From Pantoea sp. alder81 (lineage in GTDB: Bacteria; Pseudomonadota; Gammaproteobacteria; Enterobacterales; Enterobacteriaceae): a stretch of 64,000 bases of DNA. Positions 1-9,003 of this stretch are shown in pieces. The stretch covers positions 806,001-870,000 of the forward strand of contig NZ_JAIUDA010000001.1 of the NCBI RefSeq assembly GCF_020179835.1. The letters run 5' to 3'. The position numbers were made by a program, and so were the translations under genes. Below the pieces are notes generated by a model. That model did no database searches and had not been told where the DNA came from. It saw nothing but the letters and a program-made list of their open reading frames with translations. Position 1 is the stretch's first letter; each line of letters begins with the position of its first letter.

Positions 1-619
1 GCAACTGCGCAAAGCCCACCACAGCAGCGCGGGCAACATGGCCGTTATCGCGCAGGTTGTCACAGGACAGCACGGTAAACGGTCCTACGGCACGTTCACG
101 ACGCACACGCAACGCTTCTACGATAAAACCAATCGCGGACTTTGGTGTGGCGGGATGCGCAAGATCATGCTGAATCAGCGGGTTGTCAGCATCCAACTCT
201 CCGTTGGCACCTTGGGTGCAGTAACCTTTCTCAGTCACCGTTAATGAGACGATTGCGGTTTCCGGGCGAGCCAGCGCTTCGATGATGCCATCATGCCCAT
301 CCAGTGCCGGATGTAACGCCTCTTTGATGGCGGCTACGATATGAACTTGGTTCTGTTCGGCGCCTTTTTCCGTCACGCTGTAGAGCAGATCTTGCTGGCG
401 CAGTTGCTCCACCAACAGTTTGCCGCTTGCCGACATCAGGTTGACCTCACAGATACCCCAGTCACTGTCGCTGATTTCAAGCAGATGATGCAGATAAAGC
501 GCCTGATGCGCGCGATGAAATGCGCCACAGCCAATATGTACGATACGCGGTACCAGCCGTTGGTGATTCCAGGCGGGGCGGTTCACTTTTAGTTCGCCGC
601 TGGCAAGGTTATGTTCCAT
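1..619 (-). CDS. uxuB: Fructuronate reductase (D-mannonate oxidoreductase), 5' part
   Basis: Reduces D-fructuronate to D-mannonate with NADH in the cytoplasm, the step before UxuA in glucuronate breakdown. The visible 206 codons begin MEHNLASGELK and contain RIVHIGCGAFHRAHQA, the nucleotide-binding loop of the mannitol dehydrogenase family, then DSDWGICEVNLM, IVSLTVTEKGYC and FTVLSCDNLRDNGH. All of these match the N-terminal domain of E. coli UxuB, which is about 486 residues long. The catalytic C-terminal half is off the window. It lies downstream of uxuA on the same strand after a 134-base gap that holds a repeat element. The related YdfI-type enzyme is the main alternative, but adjacency to uxuA favours UxuB. 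Confidence 0.93.
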   Translation of the reverse strand, partial: MEHNLASGELKVNRPAWNHQRLVPRIVHIGCGAFHRAHQALYLHHLLEISDSDWGICEVNLMSASGKLLVEQLRQQDLLYSVTEKGAEQNQVHIVAAIKEALHPALDGHDGIIEALARPETAIVSLTVTEKGYCTQGANGELDADNPLIQHDLAHPATPKSAIGFIVEALRVRRERAVGPFTVLSCDNLRDNGHVARAAVVGFAQL

Positions 620-633
620 GTAAACTCCATTCG

Positions 634-737
634 ACCCGATGCGCATAAATGCGCACCCTACATCGGACCGTTGCATTTTGGGCAGAGGCCCCGTGTAGCC
701 TTCCGATGGATTGTAGGGTCGCCATTGATGGCGACCA
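634..737. repeat. Intergenic palindromic element with two hairpins
   Basis: Two hairpins stand at the ends of a roughly 100-base element between uxuA and uxuB. The first is TGCGCAT-AA-ATGCGCA (640-655). The second is GGTCGCCAT-TG-ATGGCGACC (717-736). Inside them, CCCTACATCGGA (656-667) pairs imperfectly with TCCGATGGATTGTAGGG (702-718), so the whole element can close on itself. This resembles the short non-coding dispersed repeats of enterobacterial genomes. It may stabilise or attenuate the uxuA transcript, but that is inference. Confidence 0.6.
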
Positions 738-753
738 CAACGGCGCTAAACTT

Positions 754-1932
754 TCAGAAATAAGCGCGGTGAATCGCTAACTCCACGCCGCGAATCTCTG
801 CCAATCCTTTCAGACGACCAATCGCCGAATAACCGGGGTTAGTCTTCTTGCGCAAGTCGTCGAGCATCTGGTGACCATGATCCGGGCGCATCGGAATCAA
901 ATCTTCCTGACCGGCCGCTTTACGGCGATGTTCTTCTTCAGCAATCGCCTTAATCACCGCAAACATGTCGACATCGCCGCCCAAATGCGCCGCTTCGTGG
1001 AAGGTATTTGGATTCTCTTCGCGTTTGGTTGACCGCAGGTGCGCAAAGTAAATACGTGGACCAAAACGTTTAACCATACCGGCGAGGTCGTTTTCAGCTA
1101 ATACGCCATAAGACCCGGTGCACATGGTGAAGCCATTCGCCGTGCTCGGTACGGTATCGATCATCCACTGCAAGTCTTCCGCGTTGGAAACGATGCGCGG
1201 CAGACCCAGAATTGGACGCGGTGGATCATCCGGATGCACCGCCATACGTATGCCGGCCTCTTCTGCCACCGGAATAATCGCGCGCAAGAAGGTGGCGAAG
1301 TTTTCACGTAACTCAGCTTTGCCGATACCGTCATAACGGGCCAATTGCGCACGGAACTGATCCAGCGTGTAACCCTCTTCGGCACCCGGTAAGCCAGCGA
1401 TGATATTGCGCGTCAGGCGGGTTTTATGCTCTTCGCTCATGGTGGCGAAACGGTCAGCCGCCTGAGCAATTTCCGTGGCGGTGTAATCGTTTTCTGCCCC
1501 CGGACGCTGCAGGAGGTGCAGTTCAAATACGGCAAATTCAATCTGATCGAAACGCAGCGCTTTTGCGCCATCAGGTAACAGGTATTCGAGGTCAGTGCGG
1601 GTCCAGTCGAGGATCGGCATAAAGTTGTAGCAGACGGTTTTAATACCGCATTGCGCCAGATTTCGCAGCGACTGCTGGTAATGACGGATCCACTTCTCAC
1701 ACTCACCGCTGCCGGTTTTGATCTCTTCGTGAATCGGCACGCTTTCAACCACTGACCACACTAGACCCGCCGCTTCCACGATGGCTTTGCGCTGCATAAT
1801 TTCGTCTACCGACCACACTTCACCATTCGGAATGTGGTGCAGGGCAGTGACGATTCCGGTCGCGCCAGCCTGTCGTGCATCAGCAAGGGAAACGGGGTCA
1901 TTCGGGCCATACCAGCGCCAGGTCTGCTTCAT
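754..1932 (-). CDS. uxuA: Mannonate dehydratase
   Basis: Dehydrates D-mannonate to 2-keto-3-deoxygluconate, feeding the Entner-Doudoroff enzymes. The protein has 392 residues, against 394 for E. coli UxuA. It starts [21 protein letters not shown] and carries family landmarks: [18 protein letters not shown], a metal-site segment with [43 protein letters not shown] and [13 protein letters not shown]. Several conserved His, Cys and Asp residues there hold the Fe/Mn ion. It is transcribed away from the sugar-acid transporter and GH31 gene, with uxuB downstream. Two GntR-like palindromes in the shared upstream region suggest UxuR/ExuR-type control. Confidence 0.96.
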   Translation of the reverse strand: MKQTWRWYGPNDPVSLADARQAGATGIVTALHHIPNGEVWSVDEIMQRKAIVEAAGLVWSVVESVPIHEEIKTGSGECEKWIRHYQQSLRNLAQCGIKTVCYNFMPILDWTRTDLEYLLPDGAKALRFDQIEFAVFELHLLQRPGAENDYTATEIAQAADRFATMSEEHKTRLTRNIIAGLPGAEEGYTLDQFRAQLARYDGIGKAELRENFATFLRAIIPVAEEAGIRMAVHPDDPPRPILGLPRIVSNAEDLQWMIDTVPSTANGFTMCTGSYGVLAENDLAGMVKRFGPRIYFAHLRSTKREENPNTFHEAAHLGGDVDMFAVIKAIAEEEHRRKAAGQEDLIPMRPDHGHQMLDDLRKKTNPGYSAIGRLKGLAEIRGVELAIHRAYF

Positions 1933-1982
1933 GTTGTTACCTCATTTGGGTCCTGAAGATGCAACTCAAGACTATTCTTATA

Positions 1983-2105
1983 TTGGTTGACCTATTTATC
2001 GGTTAGCGCATCGCTCATGGTTAAGATTGCGCTCTCAGGGCCTAAAATTCGGCTCTTTGACGGCTCATGTCAACCTCACAAGCCATTTTGGTTAACCAGA
2101 TCACA
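1983..2105. promoter_or_regulatory. Candidate UxuR/ExuR (GntR) operators between uxuA and the transporter
   Basis: The 375-base divergent spacer holds two similar palindromes: TTGGTTGACCTA at 1983-1994 and TGGTTAACCA at 2089-2098. Both fit the TTGGT-NN-ACCAA shape known for the hexuronate repressors UxuR and ExuR. The first sits about 50 bases before uxuA and the second about 210 bases before the transporter start. A TCACA half-site at 2101-2105, six bases after a weak GGTTA half, could be a poor CRP site. No regulator gene is adjacent, so the repressor would act from elsewhere. No other gene is visible in the spacer. Confidence 0.5.
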
Positions 2106-2307
2106 ATTGCGGCATCTGACGGGCGACCAGCTTAAGCATCTGTGGTTCACTCCTGGCGGATGGTTAGAGATGACTCACTGAAGTCGCTCCTCAACAACAA
2201 GCAACAATTCCTGGGCGGCAGCCAACGATATTTCCGGTTTATCGCTTGCCCGCGCATTCACCACAGGATTTGTAAGCTCATGATGTTAATAAAGAATGGA
2301 GAACCAG

Positions 2308-3609
2308 ATGAACCGCAGTTTGAATCCAGGGATCGCTGCCGCTGGCAGCAAACGCACCTTCCGCAATTTGCGCTGGTGGGTATTGGTGTTGTTCTTAGCG
2401 GGCGTCACCGTCAACTACATCACCCGTAACTCATTGGGCATTCTGGCGCCTGAGCTGAAAACCAGCCTTGGCATCACCACTGAACAATATTCATGGATCG
2501 TCGGTGCCTTTCAGCTGGCGTATACCTTCTTCCAACCGATTTGTGGCTGGCTGATTGATGTGATCGGCCTTAAGGTCGGCTTTCTGATTTGTGCCTCGGT
2601 CTGGGCTGTTGCCTGTCTGTTCCATGCAGGTGCGGCGAGCTGGGTGCATCTGGCCATTCTGCGTTTTGTGATGGGTGGAGCGGAAGCTGCTGCCACGCCG
2701 GCCAACGCCAAGGTATTAGGTGAATGGTTCCCGAAAAAAGAGCGCCCGGTTGCGGCGGGATGGGCAGGCGTGGGCTTCTCGATTGGCGCCATGCTGGCAC
2801 CACCGATCATTTACTTCGCTCATGCTTCTTTTGGCTGGCAGGGCGCGTTCCTGTTTACCGGTTGTCTGGCGCTGGCGTGGGTGGTGCTGTGGTGGCTGCT
2901 GTATCGCGATCCTGAAATTCATCCCAATCTGTCGGCATCGGAACTGGAATTTATTCGTCAGGATAATGAACCGCCTGCCGTCAAACTCCCTTTCTTCAAA
3001 GCACTGAAGAGCGTCTCGAAAAATAAACGTTTTTACGGTATCGCCATTCCTGCCTTTATGGCTGAACCGGCGTGGGGTGTGCTCAGTTTCTGGGTGCCGC
3101 TTTATCTGGCTAAAGATCTCGGCATGGATCTTAAGCAGATCGCCATGTTCGCCTGGATGCCATTCCTGGCAGCGGACCTCGGCAGCGTCGCCAGTGGCTA
3201 TCTGACACGTCTCTACACTCGGCTGTTTGGTTTAAGACTGGTCAACTCGGTGGTGGCCAGCTCGGTCACCGGCGCCTTCCTGATGCTTTCTCTTGCGCTA
3301 GTGGCGCTGACCAAAGATCCGTATGTGGCGATTGCGCTGATTTCGATTGGGGGCTTCGGGCACCAGATCATCTCCTGCATGCTTAGCGCGCTGGTGGTGG
3401 AGAAGTTTGATAAAGGCCAGATGGCCACCGTCAACGGCATGCGCGGTTCTTTCGCGTGGATCTCCAGTTTCCTGTTCTCGCTGGTGATTGGCGTCACCGC
3501 CGACAAAATTGGCTTTAACCCGTTATTTGTCGCCATGGGCTTCTTCGACCTGATTGGCGCGGTCTTCCTGATTGCATTTATCGCTGAACGTCGCGCCCAG
3601 CGCGCCTGA
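2308..3609 (+). CDS. MFS hexuronate-type sugar-acid transporter
   Basis: Predicted inner-membrane proton symporter of the anion:cation symporter (ACS) family, most like the hexuronate carrier ExuT. Landmarks shared with ExuT include YITRN near the N-terminus, GAAEAA-like GGAEAAATPAN in the fourth helix, EWFPKKER, GFSIGAMLAPP, FMAEPAWGVLSFWVPLY and IAMFAWMPFLAADLG. About 12 hydrophobic segments are readable in 433 residues. ATG 2308 is preferred because GGAG at 2298-2301 lies six bases before it; an ATG at 2296 lacks such a site. It is followed after 15 bases by the GH31 gene and is divergent from uxuAB. The substrate is therefore probably a hexuronate or a uronic-acid-containing oligosaccharide. 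Confidence 0.85.
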   Translation: MNRSLNPGIAAAGSKRTFRNLRWWVLVLFLAGVTVNYITRNSLGILAPELKTSLGITTEQYSWIVGAFQLAYTFFQPICGWLIDVIGLKVGFLICASVWAVACLFHAGAASWVHLAILRFVMGGAEAAATPANAKVLGEWFPKKERPVAAGWAGVGFSIGAMLAPPIIYFAHASFGWQGAFLFTGCLALAWVVLWWLLYRDPEIHPNLSASELEFIRQDNEPPAVKLPFFKALKSVSKNKRFYGIAIPAFMAEPAWGVLSFWVPLYLAKDLGMDLKQIAMFAWMPFLAADLGSVASGYLTRLYTRLFGLRLVNSVVASSVTGAFLMLSLALVALTKDPYVAIALISIGGFGHQIISCMLSALVVEKFDKGQMATVNGMRGSFAWISSFLFSLVIGVTADKIGFNPLFVAMGFFDLIGAVFLIAFIAERRAQRA

Positions 3610-3624
3610 ATAAAGTAGGTAACA

Positions 3625-6018
3625 ATGAAAACCTTAAAAAATTGGTCACTCACTCATTCTGATCAACACCATGTTGCGTTAACCGTCGATGGGAAATACC
3701 AGCTGAACCTCTTCGTGCTGGAATCCGGCATGTTCCGTGTTTCGATTAAACGCCAGAGTGGCTATGCACTGGATCGCACCTGGAGCATAGCGCCAGACAG
3801 CGATGTGCCATGGGAAGGGCGCCCGCGCGATAGCCTGGCGGGCTTTACCCTGCCAGGATTCACCCTGGAAGAAGAGGGCGACACACTGGTGGTCTCCACC
3901 GATGTGTTGCGCGTCATTGTGCATCAACCGCTGGCGCTGGAGTGGCAACATCGTGATAGCGCCGGAACCTGGCAATTGCTGACTTGTGACCGCCCAACCA
4001 GCGCTTACCAGATCAACGCGCACGGTGATGGCGTGGCGCACTACCAGCGCCGTATGAACGATGATGCCTATTATGGTTTGGGCGAGAAAACCGGTGATCT
4101 TCAACGCAATGGCAAGCGCTATGAGATGCGTAACCTGGATGCGATGGGTTACAACGCTTCATCGACCGATCCGCTGTATAAGCACGTGCCGTTTACCATT
4201 ACACGTCGCAGCGATGTGAGCTTTGGCCTCTACTACGATAACCTCAGCAGTAGCTGGTTTGATCTCGGTAATGAACTGGATAACTATCATCTTCCTTATC
4301 GTCGCTGGCAGGCGGAAAGCGGTGATATTGATTACTACCTGTTTGTTGGCAGCAAAGTGCTGGATGTCACCAAGGCCTTCGTGCGCCTGACCGGTAAAAC
4401 GCTGTTTGGCCCGAAATGGAGCCTCGGTTACAGCGGTTCAACCATGCATTACACCGATGCGCCGGATGCGCAAAATCAGCTGATGAACTTCATCCGTCTG
4501 TGCGAGGATCACGACATTCCGTGCGACTCGTTCCAGTTGTCTTCGGGATACACCTCGATCAACAACAAGCGCTACGTGTTCAACTGGAACTACGACAAAG
4601 TGCCACAGCCGGAAGTGATGAGTCAGGCATTCCACGATGCCGGTTTGCGTCTGGCTGCCAACATCAAACCTTGCCTGTTGCAGGACCATCCGCGCTACGA
4701 AGAAGTCGCGGCGCAAGGCTTGTTTATCCGCGACTCAGAAGAAGATGCGCCAGAGCGTTCGGTGTTTTGGGACGACGAAGGTTCGCACCTTGATTTCACT
4801 CATCCACAAGCGGTGGCCTGGTGGCAGGAGAACGTCACGCAACAGTTGCTGGCGAAGGGCATCGATTCGACCTGGAATGACAACAACGAATATGAAGTGT
4901 GGGATGGCGAAGCGCGTTGTCATGGCTTTGGTACGCCGATCGCCATCAAGCATATTCGCCCGGTGATGCCGCTGCTGATGATGCGTGCCTCGATGGAAGC
5001 GCAGCAGCGTTTCGCGCCGGAAAAACGTCCGTTCCTGATTTCACGTTCTGGCTGTGCCGGGATGCAACGTTACGTGCAGACATGGAGCGGTGATAACCGC
5101 ACCAACTGGACTTCACTGCGCTACAACATTCGCATGGGCCTCGGGATGAGCTTATCGGGTCTGTACAACGTCGGGCACGATGTGGGTGGCTTCTCAGGTG
5201 ATAAGCCGGACGCCGAACTGTTTGTGCGCTGGGTACAAAACGGCGTGATGCACCCGCGTTTCACCATTCACTCGTGGAATGACGATCACACGGTGAATGA
5301 GCCGTGGATGTATCCGTCGGTTACGCCTGCGATTCGTGCTGCGATAGAACTCCGCTATCGCCTGCTGCCGTATCTCTATACCTTACTGTGGCAAGCGCAC
5401 GCGGATGATGAACCGATGCTGCGCCCGACGTTCCTCGATCATGAGCATGACGCGCAGACCTTTGCCGAGTGCGATGAGTTTATGCTGGGCCGTGATGTAT
5501 TAGTGGCGAGTGTGGTTGAAGCGGGTCAGCGTGAACGCACTCTGTGGCTGCCGGATAACCAAACCGGCTGGTATGACTTTGCGACCCAGCAGTGGTACAG
5601 CGGTGGTCAATCGATCACGCTGCCTGCACCGCTGGAAACCCAGCCGATGCTGGTCCGCGCCGGTGCGGCCTTGCCACTGAGCCAGCGTCTGCGCCATGTT
5701 GATGCGCAAGCAGATGACCGCCGGACGCTGCAGCTTTATCCATTACAGGGAAAAGGCGTGAGTAACGGACTGGTGTTCGAGGATGACGGTGAGTCCTGGG
5801 GTTATCAGCAGGGTAATGCGCTGTGGCTAAACTGGGAAATGCGCAGCGATGCCGAGGCGATTCATCTTAACTTCCAGCGCAAAGGCGATTATCAGCCGGC
5901 ATGGAAAACGCTTCAGATTGCCTTACCAGCTGGAGAACTGCGCCAGCTTTATATTGATGGTGTAGCGGTTGCTGCGTCAGATGCGCAAGCAGTGCTGGCA
6001 GAGATAGCGAGTCACTAA
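3625..6018 (+). CDS. Cytoplasmic glycoside hydrolase family 31 (alpha-glycosidase)
   Basis: Retaining alpha-glycosidase of family GH31. The 797-residue chain has no signal peptide, so it should act on imported sugars. An N-terminal beta-sandwich leads into YYGLGEKTGDLQR. The catalytic barrel carries the nucleophile Asp419 in WNDNNE and the acid/base Asp490 in TWSGDN, followed by beta domains. GH31 includes alpha-glucosidases, alpha-xylosidases, alpha-galactosidases and sulfoquinovosidases. The WNDNNE form points to the alpha-glucosidase side rather than the KTDFGE form of YicI, but the substrate cannot be fixed. The gene follows a hexuronate-type carrier by 15 bases and faces uxuAB, so a uronic-acid-containing alpha-glycoside is a reasonable guess. 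Confidence 0.88.
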   Translation: MKTLKNWSLTHSDQHHVALTVDGKYQLNLFVLESGMFRVSIKRQSGYALDRTWSIAPDSDVPWEGRPRDSLAGFTLPGFTLEEEGDTLVVSTDVLRVIVHQPLALEWQHRDSAGTWQLLTCDRPTSAYQINAHGDGVAHYQRRMNDDAYYGLGEKTGDLQRNGKRYEMRNLDAMGYNASSTDPLYKHVPFTITRRSDVSFGLYYDNLSSSWFDLGNELDNYHLPYRRWQAESGDIDYYLFVGSKVLDVTKAFVRLTGKTLFGPKWSLGYSGSTMHYTDAPDAQNQLMNFIRLCEDHDIPCDSFQLSSGYTSINNKRYVFNWNYDKVPQPEVMSQAFHDAGLRLAANIKPCLLQDHPRYEEVAAQGLFIRDSEEDAPERSVFWDDEGSHLDFTHPQAVAWWQENVTQQLLAKGIDSTWNDNNEYEVWDGEARCHGFGTPIAIKHIRPVMPLLMMRASMEAQQRFAPEKRPFLISRSGCAGMQRYVQTWSGDNRTNWTSLRYNIRMGLGMSLSGLYNVGHDVGGFSGDKPDAELFVRWVQNGVMHPRFTIHSWNDDHTVNEPWMYPSVTPAIRAAIELRYRLLPYLYTLLWQAHADDEPMLRPTFLDHEHDAQTFAECDEFMLGRDVLVASVVEAGQRERTLWLPDNQTGWYDFATQQWYSGGQSITLPAPLETQPMLVRAGAALPLSQRLRHVDAQADDRRTLQLYPLQGKGVSNGLVFEDDGESWGYQQGNALWLNWEMRSDAEAIHLNFQRKGDYQPAWKTLQIALPAGELRQLYIDGVAVAASDAQAVLAEIASH

Positions 6019-6034
6019 GCGTCTTTGTTTAGGG

Positions 6035-6060
6035 AGGAGTGTGCAGCCATGCACACTCCT
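6035..6060 (+). terminator. Hairpin after the GH31 gene
   Basis: A perfect 11-bp stem, AGGAGTGTGCA / TGCACACTCCT, closes a GCCA loop 17 bases after the GH31 stop. No uridine run follows, so it may act as a weak or Rho-assisted terminator or as a 3' end stabiliser. Confidence 0.5.
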
Positions 6061-6243
6061 CACACTTACAGGGTCCTGCCTTAGCAGCGTGCCCTGGGAA
6101 TAACACGCAACAACATCATCAGTTCGTTATTCATGAACAGCACTTCAAACTCCCGATGACTCAAGGAAATCCCTCTTTTCATTGGTCCAATATTTTTCAT
6201 TCAGCTCATATTAGCCAACGAAAAATCGAGCTTTATCTTTGAA

Positions 6244-6789
6244 TTAATCAATCAACCCCTTCGCCCGCGCCAGTAAAAACGCGGTCACTGAAGTGGCATC
6301 GGTGACTTTGCCTTCCAGCACCAGTTGCAGAAACTCACTGATCTTCATTTTGCGTGCGGTGAGCCCGACTTCCTCGGCATCCAGATTTTGCCCCTGGTAG
6401 CGTAATTCGCTGGCGAGATAGATGTGATAGCCTTGCGCAGAGTATCCCTGCGCCAGTTTTTGATAGCCAACGTATTGCCAGCGATCGGCAATCAATCCCG
6501 TCTCTTCCTGCAGTTCGCCTGCGGCGAGCGTTTCCGGTGAAGCATCGGGATTCAGCTCCCAACTGCCTTGTGGCAACTCAATAGTGCGTTCACTTACCGG
6601 GTAACGATACTGCTCAACCACAAAAATGCTGTCCTGCTCCACTGGCAGAATCACCACGAAGTCATCCTTTTCAATCACCGAATAGATACCTTCGCTACCG
6701 TCAGCTCGTTGAATTTTATCTTCTTTGAGTGTCATCCAGCGATTGCGATAGATCTCTGTCGATGCAAGGGTATGAATTTCAGGTTTCAA
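6244..6789 (-). CDS. NUDIX hydrolase, ADP-ribose pyrophosphatase-like
   Basis: Hydrolyses a nucleoside diphosphate linked to another group, with ADP-ribose the likeliest substrate by resemblance. The 181-residue protein carries the NUDIX signature at residues about 75-97, ending LAAGELQEETGL. The Arg of the usual REL triplet is Gly here, a variant that occurs in some members, while the metal-binding Glu residues of ELQEE are present. The start is a TTG with GGAGG six bases upstream; the first internal ATG would remove the conserved N-terminal strand. It stands alone, convergent with the GH31 operon and followed on the other side by a LysR gene. Confidence 0.82.
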   Translation of the reverse strand: MKPEIHTLASTEIYRNRWMTLKEDKIQRADGSEGIYSVIEKDDFVVILPVEQDSIFVVEQYRYPVSERTIELPQGSWELNPDASPETLAAGELQEETGLIADRWQYVGYQKLAQGYSAQGYHIYLASELRYQGQNLDAEEVGLTARKMKISEFLQLVLEGKVTDATSVTAFLLARAKGLID

Positions 6790-6832
6790 ATGGGGCCTCC
6801 AGGAAATGAATCAGTGAGTCACCGATTTAAGC

Positions 6833-7741
6833 CTAAAACTGTGTTGTGGTGACAGGTAACTTATCTGTTTTTTCCATCGCGTGTTTTAAAGCATTCAGGA
6901 ATACCGTTACACGTGCGGGTAATTGCCGTGTGGTCGGGAACAGGGCCCAAACGCCGAGCATTTGCGGTTGGGCATCCAGCAACTCAATGGCGACCAGATC
7001 GCCCGCGGTCAGCTCTTCACGGATATCCCACTCTGATAACTGGGCGATGCCACTGCCTGCCATGCACAGGGTGCGCACTCCCTCCACGTTACTGCCACTG
7101 AAACGACCTTCCACGCTCAGGCTGGAAATATGCCCGTCAATGATAAAGCTCCATTGCACTACGCCGGAAAGTCGCAGGCAGTTGTGATCATGTAAGTCGT
7201 TTAATGTCTGAGGCGTGCCAAAGCGTTGAAGATAACCGGGTGAAGCACACAGCATACGCGGATTGTCAGCAAGACGGTGAGCCACTAAACGGGAGTCACG
7301 CAGCGGCGCAATGCGAATGGCGACATCGTAACCCAAACCCACCAGGTCTGTGACGTCATCGCTTAGTTGAAACTCAATGCGCAATTCTGGATTAGCCTCC
7401 ATCAGGGCAGGCAACAGCGGAATAATGGTGCGGCGACCAAATCCCGATGGCGCTGTAATCCGCAGTTGTCCGGTCGCACCTTGCTGGTGCGGAGAAAACA
7501 GATTGCGTGCGCTCTGCTCAGTTTCCGCCAGCGATTTCGCATAGGGCAGAAACTCTTCTCCCTCCACGGTCAGCGCGATGGCGCGGGTGGTACGGTGCAT
7601 CAGACGCACGCCAAGATCTTCCTCCAGCGAAGCCAGCCGACGCGACACCGTCATCGGCGTCGCATTCAGCCGCCGAGCCGCCTGCGTCAGGCTACGCGTT
7701 TGCGACACCATCAGGAAAACCTCAATATCTTTGGAGTTCAT
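6833..7741 (-). CDS. LysR-family transcriptional regulator
   Basis: Full-length LysR regulator of 302 residues. The winged helix-turn-helix spans residues about 1-60 (SLTQAARRLNATPMTVSRRL), followed by a periplasmic-binding-protein-like effector domain with RHLVAHRLADN-type segments. It is divergent from an old-yellow-enzyme reductase across 105 bases. In this family that arrangement usually means the regulator controls the neighbour and itself. The inducer is unknown; an electrophilic quinone or enone is plausible because such compounds are substrates of the neighbour. Confidence 0.9.
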   Translation of the reverse strand: MNSKDIEVFLMVSQTRSLTQAARRLNATPMTVSRRLASLEEDLGVRLMHRTTRAIALTVEGEEFLPYAKSLAETEQSARNLFSPHQQGATGQLRITAPSGFGRRTIIPLLPALMEANPELRIEFQLSDDVTDLVGLGYDVAIRIAPLRDSRLVAHRLADNPRMLCASPGYLQRFGTPQTLNDLHDHNCLRLSGVVQWSFIIDGHISSLSVEGRFSGSNVEGVRTLCMAGSGIAQLSEWDIREELTAGDLVAIELLDAQPQMLGVWALFPTTRQLPARVTVFLNALKHAMEKTDKLPVTTTQF

Positions 7742-7846
7742 TTTAACGATTTCCGTTATACAGACGTATCATCTTCGGTCATTTTTACCGCTAAAGCGAC
7801 ACACTATAATGCGCTCTGACGATAATCAGGGAATGTGAAGTAGCTA

Positions 7847-8941
7847 ATGGCCGATAAACACTTATTTCAGAGCGGTACCTTAAATCGACTCGCACTGAAA
7901 AATCGCATCATGGTGGCTCCCATGACACGTATCTCCGCCACGGTGGATGGCGTACCGGGCGACCGCATGAAGCACTATTACGAACGTTTCGCGCGCGGTG
8001 GTTTTGGCACCATCATTACGGAAGGGCTGTATATCGATGAAGCCTGGTCGCAGACGTATGCCTTCCAGGCAGGCCTGGTCAATAGCCGACAGGTTGCCGG
8101 CTGGCGTGCCATCACTGAGGGTGTACATCAGCATGGCGGCAGGATCATTGCGCAACTGATGCATGCCGGGGCGATTTCTCAGGGCAATATCTACCGTAAC
8201 GACACGCTCGCGCCCTCGGTGGTGCAACCGCGTGGCGAGCAACTGGGTTTTTATCATGGACATGGCAATTACGCGTTGCCTGGAGAAATGAGTGAGGATC
8301 AGATTCAGGCGGTTATTCAAAGCTTTGCCGAAACTGCTGCACGCGCCATTGGCGTAGCGGGATTTGATGGTATCGAAATTCACGGCGCGAATGGCTATCT
8401 GCTCGATCAATTCTTCACGGATTACACCAATCAGCGTCACGATCGATGGGGCGGTGATATCGCTGCTCGCCTGTCACTGACCCTGGCGGTGATCCGCGCG
8501 GTACGCCAGCGTATAGGCCACGATGTCACTTTAGGTGTACGTATTTCACAAGGCAAAGTGAATGATTTCCATCATAAGTGGCAGGAAGGGGAAGCGGGCG
8601 CAAAACAGGCGTTCTCTCTGTTGGCTGAGTCAGGTATTGATTACCTGCATCTCACCGAATACGACGCACTGCAGCCAGCATTTCCTGGCAATACGCTTTC
8701 GCTGGTGCAGATTGCGCGTGAGGTGGCGCCGAGCCTGACGATTGTGGCCAATGGTTCGCTGTCAGACAGTAGCAGCGCGTCTCAGGCGCTGGAGCAGGGC
8801 GCTGATTATGTCGCGTTGGGTAAAAGCGCGCTGGCGAACCCTGACTGGCCGATGCGTATCCGTGATGCAGCGCCAATGCGTGAGTTTGATAAAAATCTGC
8901 TAGCCCCTTCCGCTGATGTGAAGGATTGCGAGTTGGGGTAA
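7847..8941 (+). CDS. NADH:flavin oxidoreductase, old yellow enzyme family
   Basis: FMN-dependent ene-reductase of 364 residues built as a single TIM barrel. Typical landmarks are LKNRIMVAPMTRISA at the N-terminus, QLMHAGAIS, the FDGIEIHGANGYLLDQF segment that includes the HGAN substrate-binding motif, NQRHDRWGG, and the C-terminal FMN-phosphate site GADYVALGKSALANPDW. These enzymes reduce alpha,beta-unsaturated carbonyls, nitro compounds or similar electrophiles, but the natural substrate is rarely known. The gene is divergent from a LysR regulator that probably controls it. Confidence 0.92.
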   Translation: MADKHLFQSGTLNRLALKNRIMVAPMTRISATVDGVPGDRMKHYYERFARGGFGTIITEGLYIDEAWSQTYAFQAGLVNSRQVAGWRAITEGVHQHGGRIIAQLMHAGAISQGNIYRNDTLAPSVVQPRGEQLGFYHGHGNYALPGEMSEDQIQAVIQSFAETAARAIGVAGFDGIEIHGANGYLLDQFFTDYTNQRHDRWGGDIAARLSLTLAVIRAVRQRIGHDVTLGVRISQGKVNDFHHKWQEGEAGAKQAFSLLAESGIDYLHLTEYDALQPAFPGNTLSLVQIAREVAPSLTIVANGSLSDSSSASQALEQGADYVALGKSALANPDWPMRIRDAAPMREFDKNLLAPSADVKDCELG

Positions 8942-8969
8942 TGATTTAACCGCGGTAAAAGAGGGTAAT

Positions 8970-8999
8970 AAGCACGGGTGTAATGTACGCCCCGTGCTT
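8970..8999. terminator. Hairpin between convergent genes
   Basis: AAGCACGGG (8970-8978) pairs perfectly with CCCGTGCTT (8991-8999). It lies between the convergent reductase and ParB-like genes and could serve both as a bidirectional terminator. Uridine runs are weak on both sides. Confidence 0.55.
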
Positions 9000-9003
9000 G
9001 CCA

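Noticed and set aside
1118..1748. Several ORFs overlapping uxuA on both strands
   Set aside because: They are other-frame shadows of a well-recognised gene and have no start signals or family features.
6568..6852. Plus-strand ORF opposite the NUDIX gene
   Set aside because: It is antisense to the NUDIX box, with no recognisable protein pattern.
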